DNA of 64,000 nucleotides, from the NCBI RefSeq assembly GCF_013389665.1, contig NZ_CP058316.1:1550001-1614000 (forward strand), in the 5' to 3' direction. How positions within the stretch are numbered: the stretch's first letter is position 1; the number at the start of each line of letters is the position of its first letter. The DNA is from Microbacterium oleivorans. GTDB lineage: Bacteria > Actinomycetota > Actinomycetes > Actinomycetales > Microbacteriaceae. The notes beneath the pieces are model-generated. The model was not told the origin of the DNA and ran no database searches. It worked only from the letters and a program-made list of their open reading frames with translations. Below, in pieces: positions 42,551-53,684 of this stretch. A program made the position numbers and the translations under genes.

Positions 42551-44397
42551 CGGTCCGGCCCCGAGCCGTCGGTCGCGCCCTCCGCCGGGCGGGGAGCAGG
42601 CGCCGGATCGGCGGCGGGCGCGGGTGGCGTCGGCGTCGGCGGGACGTAGGGCGGCGGCGGGACCGCACCGGGCGGAAGAGCGGTGGCGCGGGCCGGTGGC
42701 GGCGGGACGGACTCCGGCGACGCGGACTCCTCGGCCCACCGGTGCGACCGGTCGGAAGCGGCGGCCGAGACGGCGACCGCGGCGACGCGCTCGAACGAGG
42801 CGATCGCATCGTCCCGGTCGATTCCGGTCACCGAGGCGATCACGGGGCCGGTGACGGTGTGGGCACGCAGGGTGGCCACGCGCAGCGCCCGATCGATCGG
42901 CCCCTGCTGCAGGGCCATCGACTGCATCCTCGCCAGCGGGAGCACGGCGAGCCGGCGCCACACGATGCCGCGGCGCAGCAGCAGCAGGTCGCCGTCGACG
43001 GCCAGACCGTTCCGGCGCCACGACAGCGGTCGGAGGATCCGGGCGCGCCCCGGCGTCGTGACGTAACCGCCGCTCCCGCTCCCGCTCCCGCGGATGCCCT
43101 CGCTCATGATGGCGGCGCGCTCGGCCTCGCTGACCGCCGGGAGGATGAGTCCGAGGACGCGCTCGACGTCGGCGAGCGTGCCGACCGGCAGCACCGTCGT
43201 GAACTGGTCGGTCGTGGTGTCGGCGGCGCTGCGACCGGTCATGCGGTTGATGCGAACCGTCCACCAGCCGAAGCCGCGCCAGAAGATCGACTGCGACACC
43301 TCCACGGCGTGGATCCGGCCGGGGGGCAGGATCTCCGACACCGTGGTGAACAGGCCGAACGTGACCCGCACCCCGTCGCGCGTCGGTGCGATGGAGTAGC
43401 GGAGCGACCGCACGATCGTCCGGATCCAGTACGCGCCGAGGCCCAGAAGAGCCGGGAAGTAGGCGAAGAGCACCCAGAAGACGCCCTGCGAGAGCGCGAT
43501 GGCCAGCGCCGTCGCGCCGGCGAGGATCATGACGGTGCCCCAGCTCGCGGCCTGCGACCCGATGAGGCGCCCCGCCGGGATGCGCACCACCGAGGCGGGC
43601 TCGTCGGCGTCGGAGTCGTCGCCGTCGATGAGGCCGCTGATGCCGCGCGCGACCGTGTCGGTGACGGCCGGACGGCCTCCCCCTCCCCCGGTCGCGGCGC
43701 GGGACTCGGCGAGGCGCCGTCCCGAGGCGAGCCTCAGGATGTCGGCGCGGATGGTCTCGGCGTTGCCCGTTGAGAGGTATTCGAGCTTGACGTTCGCGTC
43801 GGCGCCCGCACCGACGATCTCGAGCTTCGCCGCGCCCAGCAGCCGCGCGATCGCCGGCCGGGTGAGGTTGACGCCCTGCACCCGGTCGAGCGGCGCGCGC
43901 CGCTGCGTCCGAGAGAGGATGCCGCTGCGCACTTCGACGTCGTCGTCGGTGATGCGGAAGGTGTGGAACCGCCACGACAGGTAGAAGCCGCCGATGATGA
44001 GCGCCAGCACGCCGAGGGTGACCAGCAGGGCGATGAGGATGAGGTTGTTGGCCAGCACCCAGCCGATCGGATCGCCCGCGGCCTCGTACTCCTCCCACTC
44101 CTCGATGGGCGCGTCGGGCGCGAGCGCCGGCACGAAGATCGAGATGAGCCGGTCGCGCATGTTCGCCACAACGATGCCGAGCACCACGAGCAGCGCAAGT
44201 CCGCCGCGCAGCAGCGGGGTCAGCGGGTGCAGCCGGTGCCACTCCCCGTCGCTCAGGGGTGAGCGCACCAGCTCGGCGGGCGGCGCCGACGTGGCTTCGC
44301 CGACCGGCGCAGCGGCCGCGATCCCGTCCGCGCCGCCGACGGCATCGGCATCCGGGGTTCCGCCGACGGGCGGCGGGGCGGCGTTCGGGTCGGTCAC
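42547..44397 (-). CDS. Bacterial PH domain membrane protein (YdbT-like)
   Basis: 616 residues from GTG 44397. Contains a Pro/Ala-rich N-terminus, then pairs of membrane helices each followed by a bacterial PH-like (bPH2) domain: WRFHTFRITDDDVEVRSGIL, then LRYSIAPTRDGVRVTFGLF, and a third WRRNGLAVDGDLLLLRRGIV. A Pro-rich tail of about 55 residues ends the protein. It pairs with the smaller YdbS-like gene it overlaps, as in Bacillus ydbST, which is linked to resistance to certain bacteriocins; role here unknown. Confidence 0.85.
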   Translation of the reverse strand: MTDPNAAPPPVGGTPDADAVGGADGIAAAAPVGEATSAPPAELVRSPLSDGEWHRLHPLTPLLRGGLALLVVLGIVVANMRDRLISIFVPALAPDAPIEEWEEYEAAGDPIGWVLANNLILIALLVTLGVLALIIGGFYLSWRFHTFRITDDDVEVRSGILSRTQRRAPLDRVQGVNLTRPAIARLLGAAKLEIVGAGADANVKLEYLSTGNAETIRADILRLASGRRLAESRAATGGGGGRPAVTDTVARGISGLIDGDDSDADEPASVVRIPAGRLIGSQAASWGTVMILAGATALAIALSQGVFWVLFAYFPALLGLGAYWIRTIVRSLRYSIAPTRDGVRVTFGLFTTVSEILPPGRIHAVEVSQSIFWRGFGWWTVRINRMTGRSAADTTTDQFTTVLPVGTLADVERVLGLILPAVSEAERAAIMSEGIRGSGSGSGGYVTTPGRARILRPLSWRRNGLAVDGDLLLLRRGIVWRRLAVLPLARMQSMALQQGPIDRALRVATLRAHTVTGPVIASVTGIDRDDAIASFERVAAVAVSAAASDRSHRWAEESASPESVPPPPARATALPPGAVPPPPYVPPTPTPPAPAADPAPAPRPAEGATDGSGPDR

Positions 44398-45002
44398 AGT
44401 CCGGTCCGCCGCGACTCGGCGACCGACATGAGGTGGTCGCGCAGCGCATCCGCCGCCTGCTGGGTGAGTCCCGGGATCACGACACCGGTCGCGGCGGCGG
44501 CGGTGACGAACTTCAGCTGCGCGATGCCGAAGCCCCGGTCGAGCGGGCCGTGGGTGATGTCGACGAGCTGCATGCGGCCGTACGGCACCGCCACCATGCG
44601 CTGCCAGAGGATGCCGCGCCGGAACACGAGGTCGTCCTCGCGCAGCTGGTACCCGATGGAGCGGACCTGCCGCGGGAGGATCGCCATGCCCGCGATCGTC
44701 GCCGCCGACAGCGCGAGACCCGGCCAGATCGCCCAGGTCTGGTCGAGCGCGAAGACGAGCACGAGCGCCACGGCCACGATGACCGCCAGCCAGATCGCGT
44801 TGCCGATGAGCTGCACGACGAGGTACTTGCGCGAGATCTGGTGCCACACCCCCTGCTCGAGGGCGAGGCGGCCGGCGCTGCGGGGCTCGACGATCCGGTC
44901 GTACGTCCCCGCGTCGAGCGTCTGCTCGATCGCCCCCGGGGCCGCGGCCTCAGTGGTGGGAGGGAGTGGCGTCGGGCTCGGGTGGTCCGGGCTGGTCGTC
45001 AT
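44394..45002 (-). CDS. Bacterial PH domain membrane protein (YdbS-like)
   Basis: 202 residues with two membrane helices (about 63-100) and one bPH2 domain beginning IGYQLREDDLVFRRGILWQ, then YGRMQLVDITHGPLDRGFGIAQL. The start at 45002 overlaps the upstream gene by 53 nt, longer than elsewhere in this operon, so the true start may lie downstream; no better start codon is evident. Partner of the larger PH protein. Confidence 0.85.
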   Translation of the reverse strand: MTTSPDHPSPTPLPPTTEAAAPGAIEQTLDAGTYDRIVEPRSAGRLALEQGVWHQISRKYLVVQLIGNAIWLAVIVAVALVLVFALDQTWAIWPGLALSAATIAGMAILPRQVRSIGYQLREDDLVFRRGILWQRMVAVPYGRMQLVDITHGPLDRGFGIAQLKFVTAAAATGVVIPGLTQQAADALRDHLMSVAESRRTGL

Positions 45003-45438
45003 CGTCGTCCTTCCGAATGGTGCAGAGCTGCTCTGCGATCACGCCCGCCGCGATGAGCACGACCGCTCCGGCGATCGTCGCGGTGACCGCTCCTGACGAG
45101 CCTACTGAGGGGGGCACCGGACGCGTGAGGAGGAAGACCAGCAGACCGCCGCCGATACCGCCGACGAGCGCGCCCACGATGCTCGATGCCTTCGCGAGCA
45201 TTGCCACCCGGACCGCGCGGAAGGGATCGACCGGCGGCGCCATGCCGCGCGTGGCCCGTCGGATCGGCAGCGCGAGCACGATGAGGGCGACTCCGAGGAG
45301 CACGAACAGGATCGGCAGCATGATCGACGGCGTGAAGGTCGGCCGCCCCGACGCGGTGAGCGCCTGGTCGATGACGAAGCCGACGGCCAGGCCGATCACG
45401 ACGGCGATGACGAGGGCCGTAGGAGAGGTGCGTCTCAC
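44950..45438 (-). CDS. DUF3180 membrane protein
   Basis: 162 residues from GTG 45438, overlapping folK. Four hydrophobic segments (two N-terminal, two after about residue 70) and a strongly acidic C-terminal tail (DDDDD then PGPPEPD). DUF3180 is actinobacterial and almost always placed directly after folK, as here. Function unknown; LVIAVVIGLAVGFVIDQAL and FRAVRVAMLAKASSIVGA are the best conserved parts as I recall. Confidence 0.85.
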   Translation of the reverse strand: MRRTSPTALVIAVVIGLAVGFVIDQALTASGRPTFTPSIMLPILFVLLGVALIVLALPIRRATRGMAPPVDPFRAVRVAMLAKASSIVGALVGGIGGGLLVFLLTRPVPPSVGSSGAVTATIAGAVVLIAAGVIAEQLCTIRKDDDDDQPGPPEPDATPSHH

Positions 45439-45998
45439 GGCGCCTCTCCCGTCGATCGGATGCCGCGCCGTGCCGCGGCGAGCGCGTCGACACGGCCGTG
45501 TCCCGGGAGCTCCGCGTCGGGGTCGACGGCGAGCCACGGGGCGAGCACGAAGTCGCGCTCGAAGGCGCGGGGATGCGGCAGCGTGAGCGCGGGGGTGTCG
45601 CAGACGACGTCCCCGTGCACGATCAGATCGAGGTCGAGGGTGCGGTCCTGCCAGCGCGGCTGAGCGGCCGACCGCGGCGCACGGCCGTGCCGCTCCTCGA
45701 TCGCGTGCAGATAGCCCAGCAGCACGCTCGGTGCCAGCCGGGTGTCGACGAGGGCGACGGTGTTGAGGTACGCCGGCGCGGCGGCATCCGGTCCGGTCAG
45801 GGTGAGGGCGACCGTCTCGATCGGTTCGGCTGCGCGCACGACGCGCGACAGCGGCAGCCGGTCGAGGTCGGCGAGGGCGCCCGCGAGGGTCGCGGCCCGG
45901 TCGCCGAGGTTCGCGCCGAGCGCCACGACGGCGCGCTGCGCGGGCTTCGCGGATGCCGGGCGCGGCTGCGGTGCGTCCTGGGCGAGGCGGCGGCTCAT
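45435..45998 (-). CDS. folK: 2-amino-4-hydroxy-6-hydroxymethyldihydropteridine pyrophosphokinase
   Basis: 187 residues. Transfers pyrophosphate from ATP to the hydroxymethyl pterin in folate synthesis. ALGANLGDR opens the fold, with the signature RWQDRTLDLDLIVHGD and PHPRAFERDFVLAPW. ATGA overlap with folB and GTGA overlap with DUF3180. About 20 extra residues precede the conserved start. Confidence 0.95.
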   Translation of the reverse strand: MSRRLAQDAPQPRPASAKPAQRAVVALGANLGDRAATLAGALADLDRLPLSRVVRAAEPIETVALTLTGPDAAAPAYLNTVALVDTRLAPSVLLGYLHAIEERHGRAPRSAAQPRWQDRTLDLDLIVHGDVVCDTPALTLPHPRAFERDFVLAPWLAVDPDAELPGHGRVDALAAARRGIRSTGEAP

Positions 45999-46363
45999 CG
46001 GGGCTCCCGTCGTCGGGTGAGGGTCACGCTCACGTCGCCGAACGGCACCGCGATGGGCGCCTGGGGCTTGTGCACCGTGACGGATGCGGCATCCACCCGC
46101 TCGAACGCGAGCGCCGCGCGCACGATGCGATCGGCCACCGTCTCGAGCAGGCCTGCCGGCTCTCCCGCGAGGATCGCGACGACCCGCTCCGCGAGCTCGC
46201 CGTAGTGCACGGTGTCGGCGACGTCGTCGCTCGCGGCGGCGTCGGCCAGCGACAGCTCGAGCTCGACGTCGGCGACGAACTCCTGCCCGTCGCGGCGCTC
46301 GTGCTCGTAGACGCCGTGGTGACCGACGGCGCGGATGCCGGTGAGGGTGATCCGATCGCTCAT
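45995..46363 (-). CDS. folB: Dihydroneopterin aldolase
   Basis: 122 residues. Cleaves dihydroneopterin to hydroxymethyl-dihydropterin and glycolaldehyde. Typical blocks: GIRAVGHHGVYEHER, DTVHYGELAERV, LLETVADRI and VTVHKPQAPI (catalytic Lys). Start and stop overlap folP and folK by 4 bp. Normal length. Confidence 0.95.
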   Translation of the reverse strand: MSDRITLTGIRAVGHHGVYEHERRDGQEFVADVELELSLADAAASDDVADTVHYGELAERVVAILAGEPAGLLETVADRIVRAALAFERVDAASVTVHKPQAPIAVPFGDVSVTLTRRREPR

Positions 46364-47160
46364 GCGCCACCGTCCCGCCACAGTCGCCGCACGGCGAGTG
46401 CGTCGCGGGTCGCGGCGACGTCGTGCACGCGCACGCCCCACGCCCCCGCGTCCGCGGCCAGCACGCTGGTGACGGCCGTCGCGGCATCCCGTCGGTGCAG
46501 GCCGGGCTCGTCGCCGAGGGCGTCGCGCAGGAAGCCCTTGCGGCTGGTGCCGACGAGCACGCGCTTGCCGAGTCCCACGATGCGGTCGAGGTCGCGCAGC
46601 ACCGTCCAGTTCTGATCGCCGCGCTTGCCGAAGCCGACACCGGGGTCGAGCACGATGCGCGACGGGGCGATGCCCGCCGTGGCGGCGGCGCCCACGCGGT
46701 CCTGGAGCTCCGTGACGACCTCGGCGACGAGGTCGTCGTACCGTGCCGCCGCGTACATGTCGGCCGAGTGACCGCGCCAGTGTCCGATGACGATGTCGGC
46801 GTCGGTCGCTGCGACCGCGGCGAACATGTCGGGGTCGGCCAGACCGCCCGACACGTCGTTGACGATGCGGGCGCCGGCGGCGACACCGGCCGCGGCGGTC
46901 GCGGCGTTCATCGTGTCGATGCTCACGACGACGCCCCGGGCGGCGAGCGCCTCGATCACCGGCAGCACACGCTCGCGCTCGACCTCGGGCGCGACGCGCT
47001 CGGCACCCGGGCGGGTCGATTCGCCGCCGACGTCGATGATGCCGGCGCCCGCGGCCCGCAGCGCGGCGGCGTGGGCCACCGCGGCATCCGCATCGAGGTA
47101 GCGGCCGCCGTCGCTGAACGAGTCCGGCGTGGTGTTGAGGATGCCCATGATGACCGTCAC
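46360..47160 (-). CDS. folP: Dihydropteroate synthase
   Basis: 266 residues from GTG 47160. Condenses hydroxymethyl-dihydropterin pyrophosphate with p-aminobenzoate; target of sulfonamides. Signature IMGILNTTPDSFSDGGRY, then DVGGESTRPGAERV, SIDTMNAATA and ILDPGVGFGKRGDQN-type VLDPGVGFGKR, ending VRVHDVAATRDAL. Start overlaps the folE stop (GTGA), giving a translationally linked folE-folP-folB-folK series. Confidence 0.96.
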   Translation of the reverse strand: MTVIMGILNTTPDSFSDGGRYLDADAAVAHAAALRAAGAGIIDVGGESTRPGAERVAPEVERERVLPVIEALAARGVVVSIDTMNAATAAAGVAAGARIVNDVSGGLADPDMFAAVAATDADIVIGHWRGHSADMYAAARYDDLVAEVVTELQDRVGAAATAGIAPSRIVLDPGVGFGKRGDQNWTVLRDLDRIVGLGKRVLVGTSRKGFLRDALGDEPGLHRRDAATAVTSVLAADAGAWGVRVHDVAATRDALAVRRLWRDGGA

Positions 47161-47747
47161 GACGCACCGCCCGAGATGAGCGACACGAGCTCGGCCCGCG
47201 CGGCCGGATCGGTGAAGGCGCCGCGGGCGGCGACGGTGACGGTCGTCGCGTCGGTCTGACGGCCGCCGCGCATCGTCACGCAGTCGTGGGCGGCATCGAG
47301 CACCACCAGGACGCCGCGGGCGTCGAGAGCCGCGGCGATCGTGTCGGCGATCTGCTCGCCGAGCCGCTCCTGCACCTGCGGACGCGCGGCGAGGATGTCG
47401 ACCACCCGGGGCAGGGCCCCGAGGCCCACGACCTGCTCGCCGGGGAGGTAGGCGATGTGCGCGTGCCCGGCGAACGGCAGCAGGTGGTGCTCGCAGAACG
47501 AACGGAAGCGGATGCCGCGCAGCATCACGGCCCCCGACGGCAGCGTGTCGGGGGCGGGTCCGCGCGCGATCGAGATGATGTGCGCGAGGGGCTCGGCAGG
47601 GTCGGCGCCCACACCCGAGAAGAACTCGGTGTAGGCGTCGGCGACCCGCTGCGGGGTCTGCTTGAGCCCGGGACGATCGGGATCCTCCCCGATCGCCTCG
47701 AGCAGGTCGCGCACGAGGGCGGCGACGCGTTCGCGATCGACGGCCAC
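47157..47747 (-). CDS. folE: GTP cyclohydrolase I
   Basis: 196 residues. Commits GTP to dihydroneopterin triphosphate. FRSFCEHHLLPFAG gives a zinc Cys and His pair, HDCVTMRGGRQ the second Cys; GHAHIAYLPGEQVVGL and RLGEQIADTI complete the family pattern. First folate gene, starting 9 nt after the ftsH stop. Confidence 0.96.
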   Translation of the reverse strand: MAVDRERVAALVRDLLEAIGEDPDRPGLKQTPQRVADAYTEFFSGVGADPAEPLAHIISIARGPAPDTLPSGAVMLRGIRFRSFCEHHLLPFAGHAHIAYLPGEQVVGLGALPRVVDILAARPQVQERLGEQIADTIAAALDARGVLVVLDAAHDCVTMRGGRQTDATTVTVAARGAFTDPAARAELVSLISGGAS

Positions 47748-47756
47748 GCCCCGAGC

Positions 47757-49772
<2,016 letters not shown>

Positions 49773-49860
49773 GGTGCGATCAGGCTACCCCGCGCGGACT
49801 ATGCGAGTTCTGTGCGTTCGTCCTGGGCGTACCGGACGAGGAAGCGCGCCGCCGGAGCGC

Positions 49861-50412
49861 TCAGCTGTAGACGTGGGGGGCGAGCACCGCGACGTCGCGG
49901 AGGTTGCGGTACTTCTCGGCGTAGTCGAGGCCGTAGCCCACGACGAAGTCGTTCGGGATGTCGAAGCCCACGTACCGGCAGTCGATCTCGACCTTCGCAG
50001 CCTCGGGCTTGCGCAGCAGCGCGAGCACCTCGAGCGACTCCGCGCCGCGGGACTGGAAGTTCTCGAGCAGCCAGCTCAGGGTCAGTCCCGAGTCGATGAT
50101 GTCCTCGACGATGAGGACGTGCTTGCCGTGGAGGTCGGCATCGAGGTCCTTGCGGATCTGCACCACACCGCTCGACTTCGTGCTGGCCCCGTACGACGAC
50201 ACCGCCATCCAGTCCATCGTGATGTCGCGCTTGAGAGCGCGGGCGAAGTCGGCCATGACCATGACCGCCCCCTTGAGCACGCCGACGAGAATGAGGTCCT
50301 TGCCCTCGTAATCGGCCTCGACCCGAGCGGCGAGCTCGACGAGCTTGGCCTGGATCTCCTCCTCCGTGACGAGGACGTCGGTGAGCTGGTCGGCGATCTC
50401 GGCGGCACGCAT
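49861..50412 (-). CDS. hpt: Hypoxanthine phosphoribosyltransferase
   Basis: 183 residues. Salvages hypoxanthine and guanine to IMP and GMP. The PRPP-binding motif VLIVEDIIDSGLTLSW is intact; GVLKGAVMVMADFARAL and VGFDIPNDFVVGYGLDY are the expected flanking blocks. It starts 9 nt after tilS; the tilS-hpt-ftsH order is widely conserved. 49773-49860 toward ftsH is a short gap that may hold an ftsH promoter. Confidence 0.95.
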   Translation of the reverse strand: MRAAEIADQLTDVLVTEEEIQAKLVELAARVEADYEGKDLILVGVLKGAVMVMADFARALKRDITMDWMAVSSYGASTKSSGVVQIRKDLDADLHGKHVLIVEDIIDSGLTLSWLLENFQSRGAESLEVLALLRKPEAAKVEIDCRYVGFDIPNDFVVGYGLDYAEKYRNLRDVAVLAPHVYS

Positions 50413-50421
50413 GCGACGAGT

Positions 50422-51423
50422 TTAGGCGTCGCCCGCACCCGCCGAGAACTCCACGAGCCCGCCGACGCGACGCGCGCGGCATCCGGGGAGGCCGATCGGC
50501 CCCTGACCGGAATAGTCGGTGGCCAGGCGTGAGACCTCGAGGGTCTGCACCCGGGTGAGGCTCTGATGGAACTCGCTGCGCACGACGTGGCGGATGATGC
50601 GGTGCCGAAGCGCGGGCGGGTTGGCGGCGAGGGCGGCGGCAGAGATCGCGATGCCGGCCTCAGCGTGCTCGACGATGTCCTCGATCGTCTCGGCGATGAT
50701 CTCGTCGAAGGCCTCGGCGTCCTCGCGCAGCTGCTCGGCCGTGCGCGCCAGCGCCGCGGCGATGCCCGGTCCGAGCTCGCGCTCGAGCACCGGCAGCACC
50801 CGATCGCGCACGCGGACCCGGGAGAACCGCCCGTCGTCGTTGTGGGGGTCGTGCCAGGGGTCGAGGCCCGCCGCGGCGCACGCGGCGGCGGTGGTCTCGC
50901 GGCGGACGGACAGCAGCGGCCGCAGCCACCGCACGCCCGAGGCCTCCTCGACGCGGTCGGCCGCCATCCCCGCCAGGCTCGTCGCCCCGGCGCCGCGCGC
51001 GAGGCCGAGCAGCACCGTCTCGGCCTGATCGTCGAGCGTGTGACCGAGCAGCGCGGCGGCGGCGCCGATGTCGCGGGCGGCGTCGCGGAGCGCGCCGTAC
51101 CGGGCGTCCCGGGCGGCCGCCTCGGGTCCGCCCTCCCCGCCGACGTCGACGCGGACGACGAGGGGATCGAGGCCCAGGCCCGCCGCGGCGCGGGCAGCGG
51201 CGAGCGCGACCTCGTCGGAGCCCGCCTGCAGCCCGTGGTCGACGGTGACCGAGGCCGCCCGGAGCCCCAGCTTGGGAGCCTCGAAGGCCGTCGCCGCTGC
51301 GAGGGCGAGCGAGTCGGCGCCGCCCGAGAGCGCGACGACCACCACGGCGCCCTCCGGCAGGCCCGACAGCGAGTCGCGCACGGCGCGGCGGATCTCGGCG
51401 ATGGCGGGGTTCAGCGACGGCAC
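50422..51423 (-). CDS. tilS: tRNA(Ile)-lysidine synthase
   Basis: 333 residues from GTG 51423, chosen because residues before it are unrelated to the family. Adds lysine to C34 of tRNA-Ile(CAU). The PP-loop is LSGGADSLALA; LGHTLDDQAETVLLGLARG and HDPHNDDGRFSRVRVR are diagnostic. The N-terminal half is standard; the C-terminal domain is reduced as in other actinobacteria. Divergent from ppa; the 194-nt gap must contain both promoters, none clearly consensus. Confidence 0.93.
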   Translation of the reverse strand: MPSLNPAIAEIRRAVRDSLSGLPEGAVVVVALSGGADSLALAAATAFEAPKLGLRAASVTVDHGLQAGSDEVALAAARAAAGLGLDPLVVRVDVGGEGGPEAAARDARYGALRDAARDIGAAAALLGHTLDDQAETVLLGLARGAGATSLAGMAADRVEEASGVRWLRPLLSVRRETTAAACAAAGLDPWHDPHNDDGRFSRVRVRDRVLPVLERELGPGIAAALARTAEQLREDAEAFDEIIAETIEDIVEHAEAGIAISAAALAANPPALRHRIIRHVVRSEFHQSLTRVQTLEVSRLATDYSGQGPIGLPGCRARRVGGLVEFSAGAGDA

Positions 51424-51617
51424 GCCCCCACGGTATCCGTCCGGGTCGGTGCCGGCGACCTCGCCCGAACTCCCCACTTTCCGGCTACGACGGGTCGGAA
51501 CCGGCTTCTCGGCGAGCCGACGGGCCCGCGGCTGAGGAGTTGGTGCGATGAGGCCGGCCGGCCCGCCGCCAGTAGGCTGGGGGCGGCATTCCGCCGTCTC
51601 ACCGAAGGAGCACAGGT

Positions 51618-52151
51618 ATGGGCGCGTACGACGCCGTCATCGAGATCCCCCGCGGCAGCCGCGTGAAGTACGAAGTCGACCACGGCACCGGCCGGGTCTT
51701 CCTCGACCGCGTGCTGTTCACCCCCATGGGATACCCCAGCAACTACGGCTTCTTCGAGAACACCCTCGGCGAAGACGGCGACCCGCTCGACGTGCTCGTG
51801 CTGCTCGACCGCGACATCTACCCCGGCGTGCTCGCGAAGGTCCGCCCCGTCGCCGTGCTCAAGATGAGCGACGAGGCCGGCGGTGACGACAAGGTCGTCG
51901 CCGTGCTCGCGAAGGACCCGCGCTGGGCGCACATCCAGGACGTCGGCGACATCGACGAGTGGACCAAGAACGAGATCGGCCACTTCTTCGAGCACTACAA
52001 GGACCTCGAGCCCAACAAGTGGGTCAAGGTCGACGAGTGGGCCGGCGCCGCCGAGGCCGAGCGCCTGGTGTCCGAGGCGTTCGAGCGCTTCGAGGAGCAC
52101 GAGGGCCAGACCAAGACGCAGGGTGAGGGCGAAGCGCCCAACTCGCTCTGA
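51618..52151 (+). CDS. ppa: Inorganic pyrophosphatase
   Basis: 177 residues, family I. Hydrolyses pyrophosphate, pulling biosynthetic reactions forward. Signature EDGDPLDVLVLLD carries the metal-binding aspartates; YPSNYGFFENTL and KVRPVAVLKMSDEAGGDDKVVAV are conserved. AAGGAG lies 8 nt before the ATG. A strong hairpin follows 18 nt after the stop. Confidence 0.96.
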   Translation: MGAYDAVIEIPRGSRVKYEVDHGTGRVFLDRVLFTPMGYPSNYGFFENTLGEDGDPLDVLVLLDRDIYPGVLAKVRPVAVLKMSDEAGGDDKVVAVLAKDPRWAHIQDVGDIDEWTKNEIGHFFEHYKDLEPNKWVKVDEWAGAAEAERLVSEAFERFEEHEGQTKTQGEGEAPNSL

Positions 52152-52169
52152 GCCTGGACAGACGACAGA

Positions 52170-52195
52170 GGGGCGGATGCTGCGGCATCCGCCCC
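52170..52195. terminator. Hairpin terminator between convergent ppa and M23 peptidase genes
   Basis: GGGGCGGATGC-TGCG-GCATCCGCCCC: a perfect 11-bp stem with a 4-nt loop, followed by TCTTC on the plus strand. Located between two convergent genes (stops at 52151 and 52227), so it probably serves both. Confidence 0.85.
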
Positions 52196-52226
52196 TCTTC
52201 GCGTGTCTGCGCCGGTGACGCGTGGG

Positions 52227-53684
52227 TCAGATCGAGATGCCGCGGTTGCGCAGGAACGGCGCAGGGTCGATGCGCACGCCGTTCTGGTAGATCTCGAAGT
52301 GCAGGTGGCAGCCCTGCGAGACGCCGGTGTTGCCCGCGTACGCGATGACCTGTCCGGCCGACACGCGCTGGCCGTAGCGGACGTTGTAGCCGCCGTTCTG
52401 GATGTGCGCGTAGCCCGAGATGATGCCACCGCCGTGGTCGACCTTGACGTAGTTGCCCCAGTCGGCGGTGTACGCCGCGTGCACGACGGTGCCGCTGGCG
52501 GCCGCGTAGATGGGGGCGCTGCATCCGCCGGCGAAGTCGATGCCGCGGTGACCCGACGTGCAGTATCCGTTCGAGCAGATCGTGCCGCGGTTGCCGAACC
52601 ACGAGCTGATGTAGCCGGGGCCGGGGCGCACCCAGCCCGACGGCTGCACCTGTCCGGCACCGCCGCCGCTGCTGCCGGCCGGAGTACCGCCGCCGCCACC
52701 GCCACCGCCACCACCGCCGCCGTTGTTGTTGTTGTTGGCGGCTGCAGCTGCAGCCGCTGCGGCGGCCGCTTCCTGTCGGCGGCGCTCTTCTTCGGCGGCG
52801 CGTCGGGCGGCCTCCTCGCGCTCGCGGCGCTTGCGCTCCTCCTCGCGACGGCGCTCTTCCTCGACACCGGCCTGGTAGCCGGCGACCGTCGTCGCGGTCT
52901 GGTCCTTGAGCGCGGCCAGCTGTGCCTGCAGCGTCGCCATGTTCGCGGTCTGCTCCTCGAGGGCCGCTTGCGCGACGACGGCGGCCTCCTGGGCTGCGAT
53001 GAGCGTCTGCTCGGCTTCTTTCTGCAGGCGGTCGCGCTCGTCGCGGGCGACGCCGGCCTGGTCGCTGAGGCTCTGCGCGGTCTCGCGGGCGGTCACGGCA
53101 TCCGTGTACACGCCGCGGTTCGCCTGCAGCAGCTTGTCCATCGTGCCGAGGCGGGCGAGCAGGTCGTCGGCGCTGGCAGCGGAGTCCGAGAAGAACAGCT
53201 TCAGGCTCGTGTCGTCGCCGCCGTTGCGGTACAGCTGCGCGGCGAGCTTGCCGGCCCGGCGCGCGGATTCGAGCGCAACGGCCGACTGCGCATCGGCCTC
53301 GGCCTGCAGGGCGTCGGCGCGGTAGGCGGCATCCTCGAAGTCGGCCTGCGCCTTGGCGTAGACGGCGGCCAGGCGTTCGGCCTCGGCCTGCTTGTACGCG
53401 ACATCGGCCGTCAGATCGGCGATGAGCTTCTCGATGCGCGAGATCTCGCCGGCCTTGGCCGACTCGTTGGCCAAGGCGCGCTGCACGTCGTCCCACGACG
53501 GGTAGCCCTCGATACCGAAGGCCGACGGGATGCCGGGGGCCAGGAACGCCGTCGCAGCGACGAAGCCGACGGCGCCGAGTCCGAGCGCACCTCGGCGCGA
53601 GATCAACTGTGAGAGCTTCCGGCTCTCTGCGGGCGTCGGGGCGCAACCGCAGTCTTCGGGAGATTCGAGGCTCTCGTATCGCAC
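52227..53684 (-). CDS. Tat-exported M23 peptidoglycan endopeptidase with coiled-coil region
   Basis: 485 residues from GTG 53684, with GGAGG 9 nt upstream. Residues 28-57 form a signal with twin arginine (ISRRGALGLG, Arg30-Arg31), pointing to Tat export. About 60-310 is heptad-rich coiled coil like the PcsB/EnvC group. Then comes a charged Arg/Glu stretch and a low-complexity run of alanines, asparagines and glycines (about 310-355). The C-terminal LytM/M23 domain has zinc ligands His379 and Asp383 (GHRGIDF) and HLH (His460, His462). All catalytic residues are present, so cleavage of cross-links during division or growth is likely. Confidence 0.9.
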   Translation of the reverse strand: MRYESLESPEDCGCAPTPAESRKLSQLISRRGALGLGAVGFVAATAFLAPGIPSAFGIEGYPSWDDVQRALANESAKAGEISRIEKLIADLTADVAYKQAEAERLAAVYAKAQADFEDAAYRADALQAEADAQSAVALESARRAGKLAAQLYRNGGDDTSLKLFFSDSAASADDLLARLGTMDKLLQANRGVYTDAVTARETAQSLSDQAGVARDERDRLQKEAEQTLIAAQEAAVVAQAALEEQTANMATLQAQLAALKDQTATTVAGYQAGVEEERRREEERKRREREEAARRAAEEERRRQEAAAAAAAAAAANNNNNGGGGGGGGGGGGTPAGSSGGGAGQVQPSGWVRPGPGYISSWFGNRGTICSNGYCTSGHRGIDFAGGCSAPIYAAASGTVVHAAYTADWGNYVKVDHGGGIISGYAHIQNGGYNVRYGQRVSAGQVIAYAGNTGVSQGCHLHFEIYQNGVRIDPAPFLRNRGISI

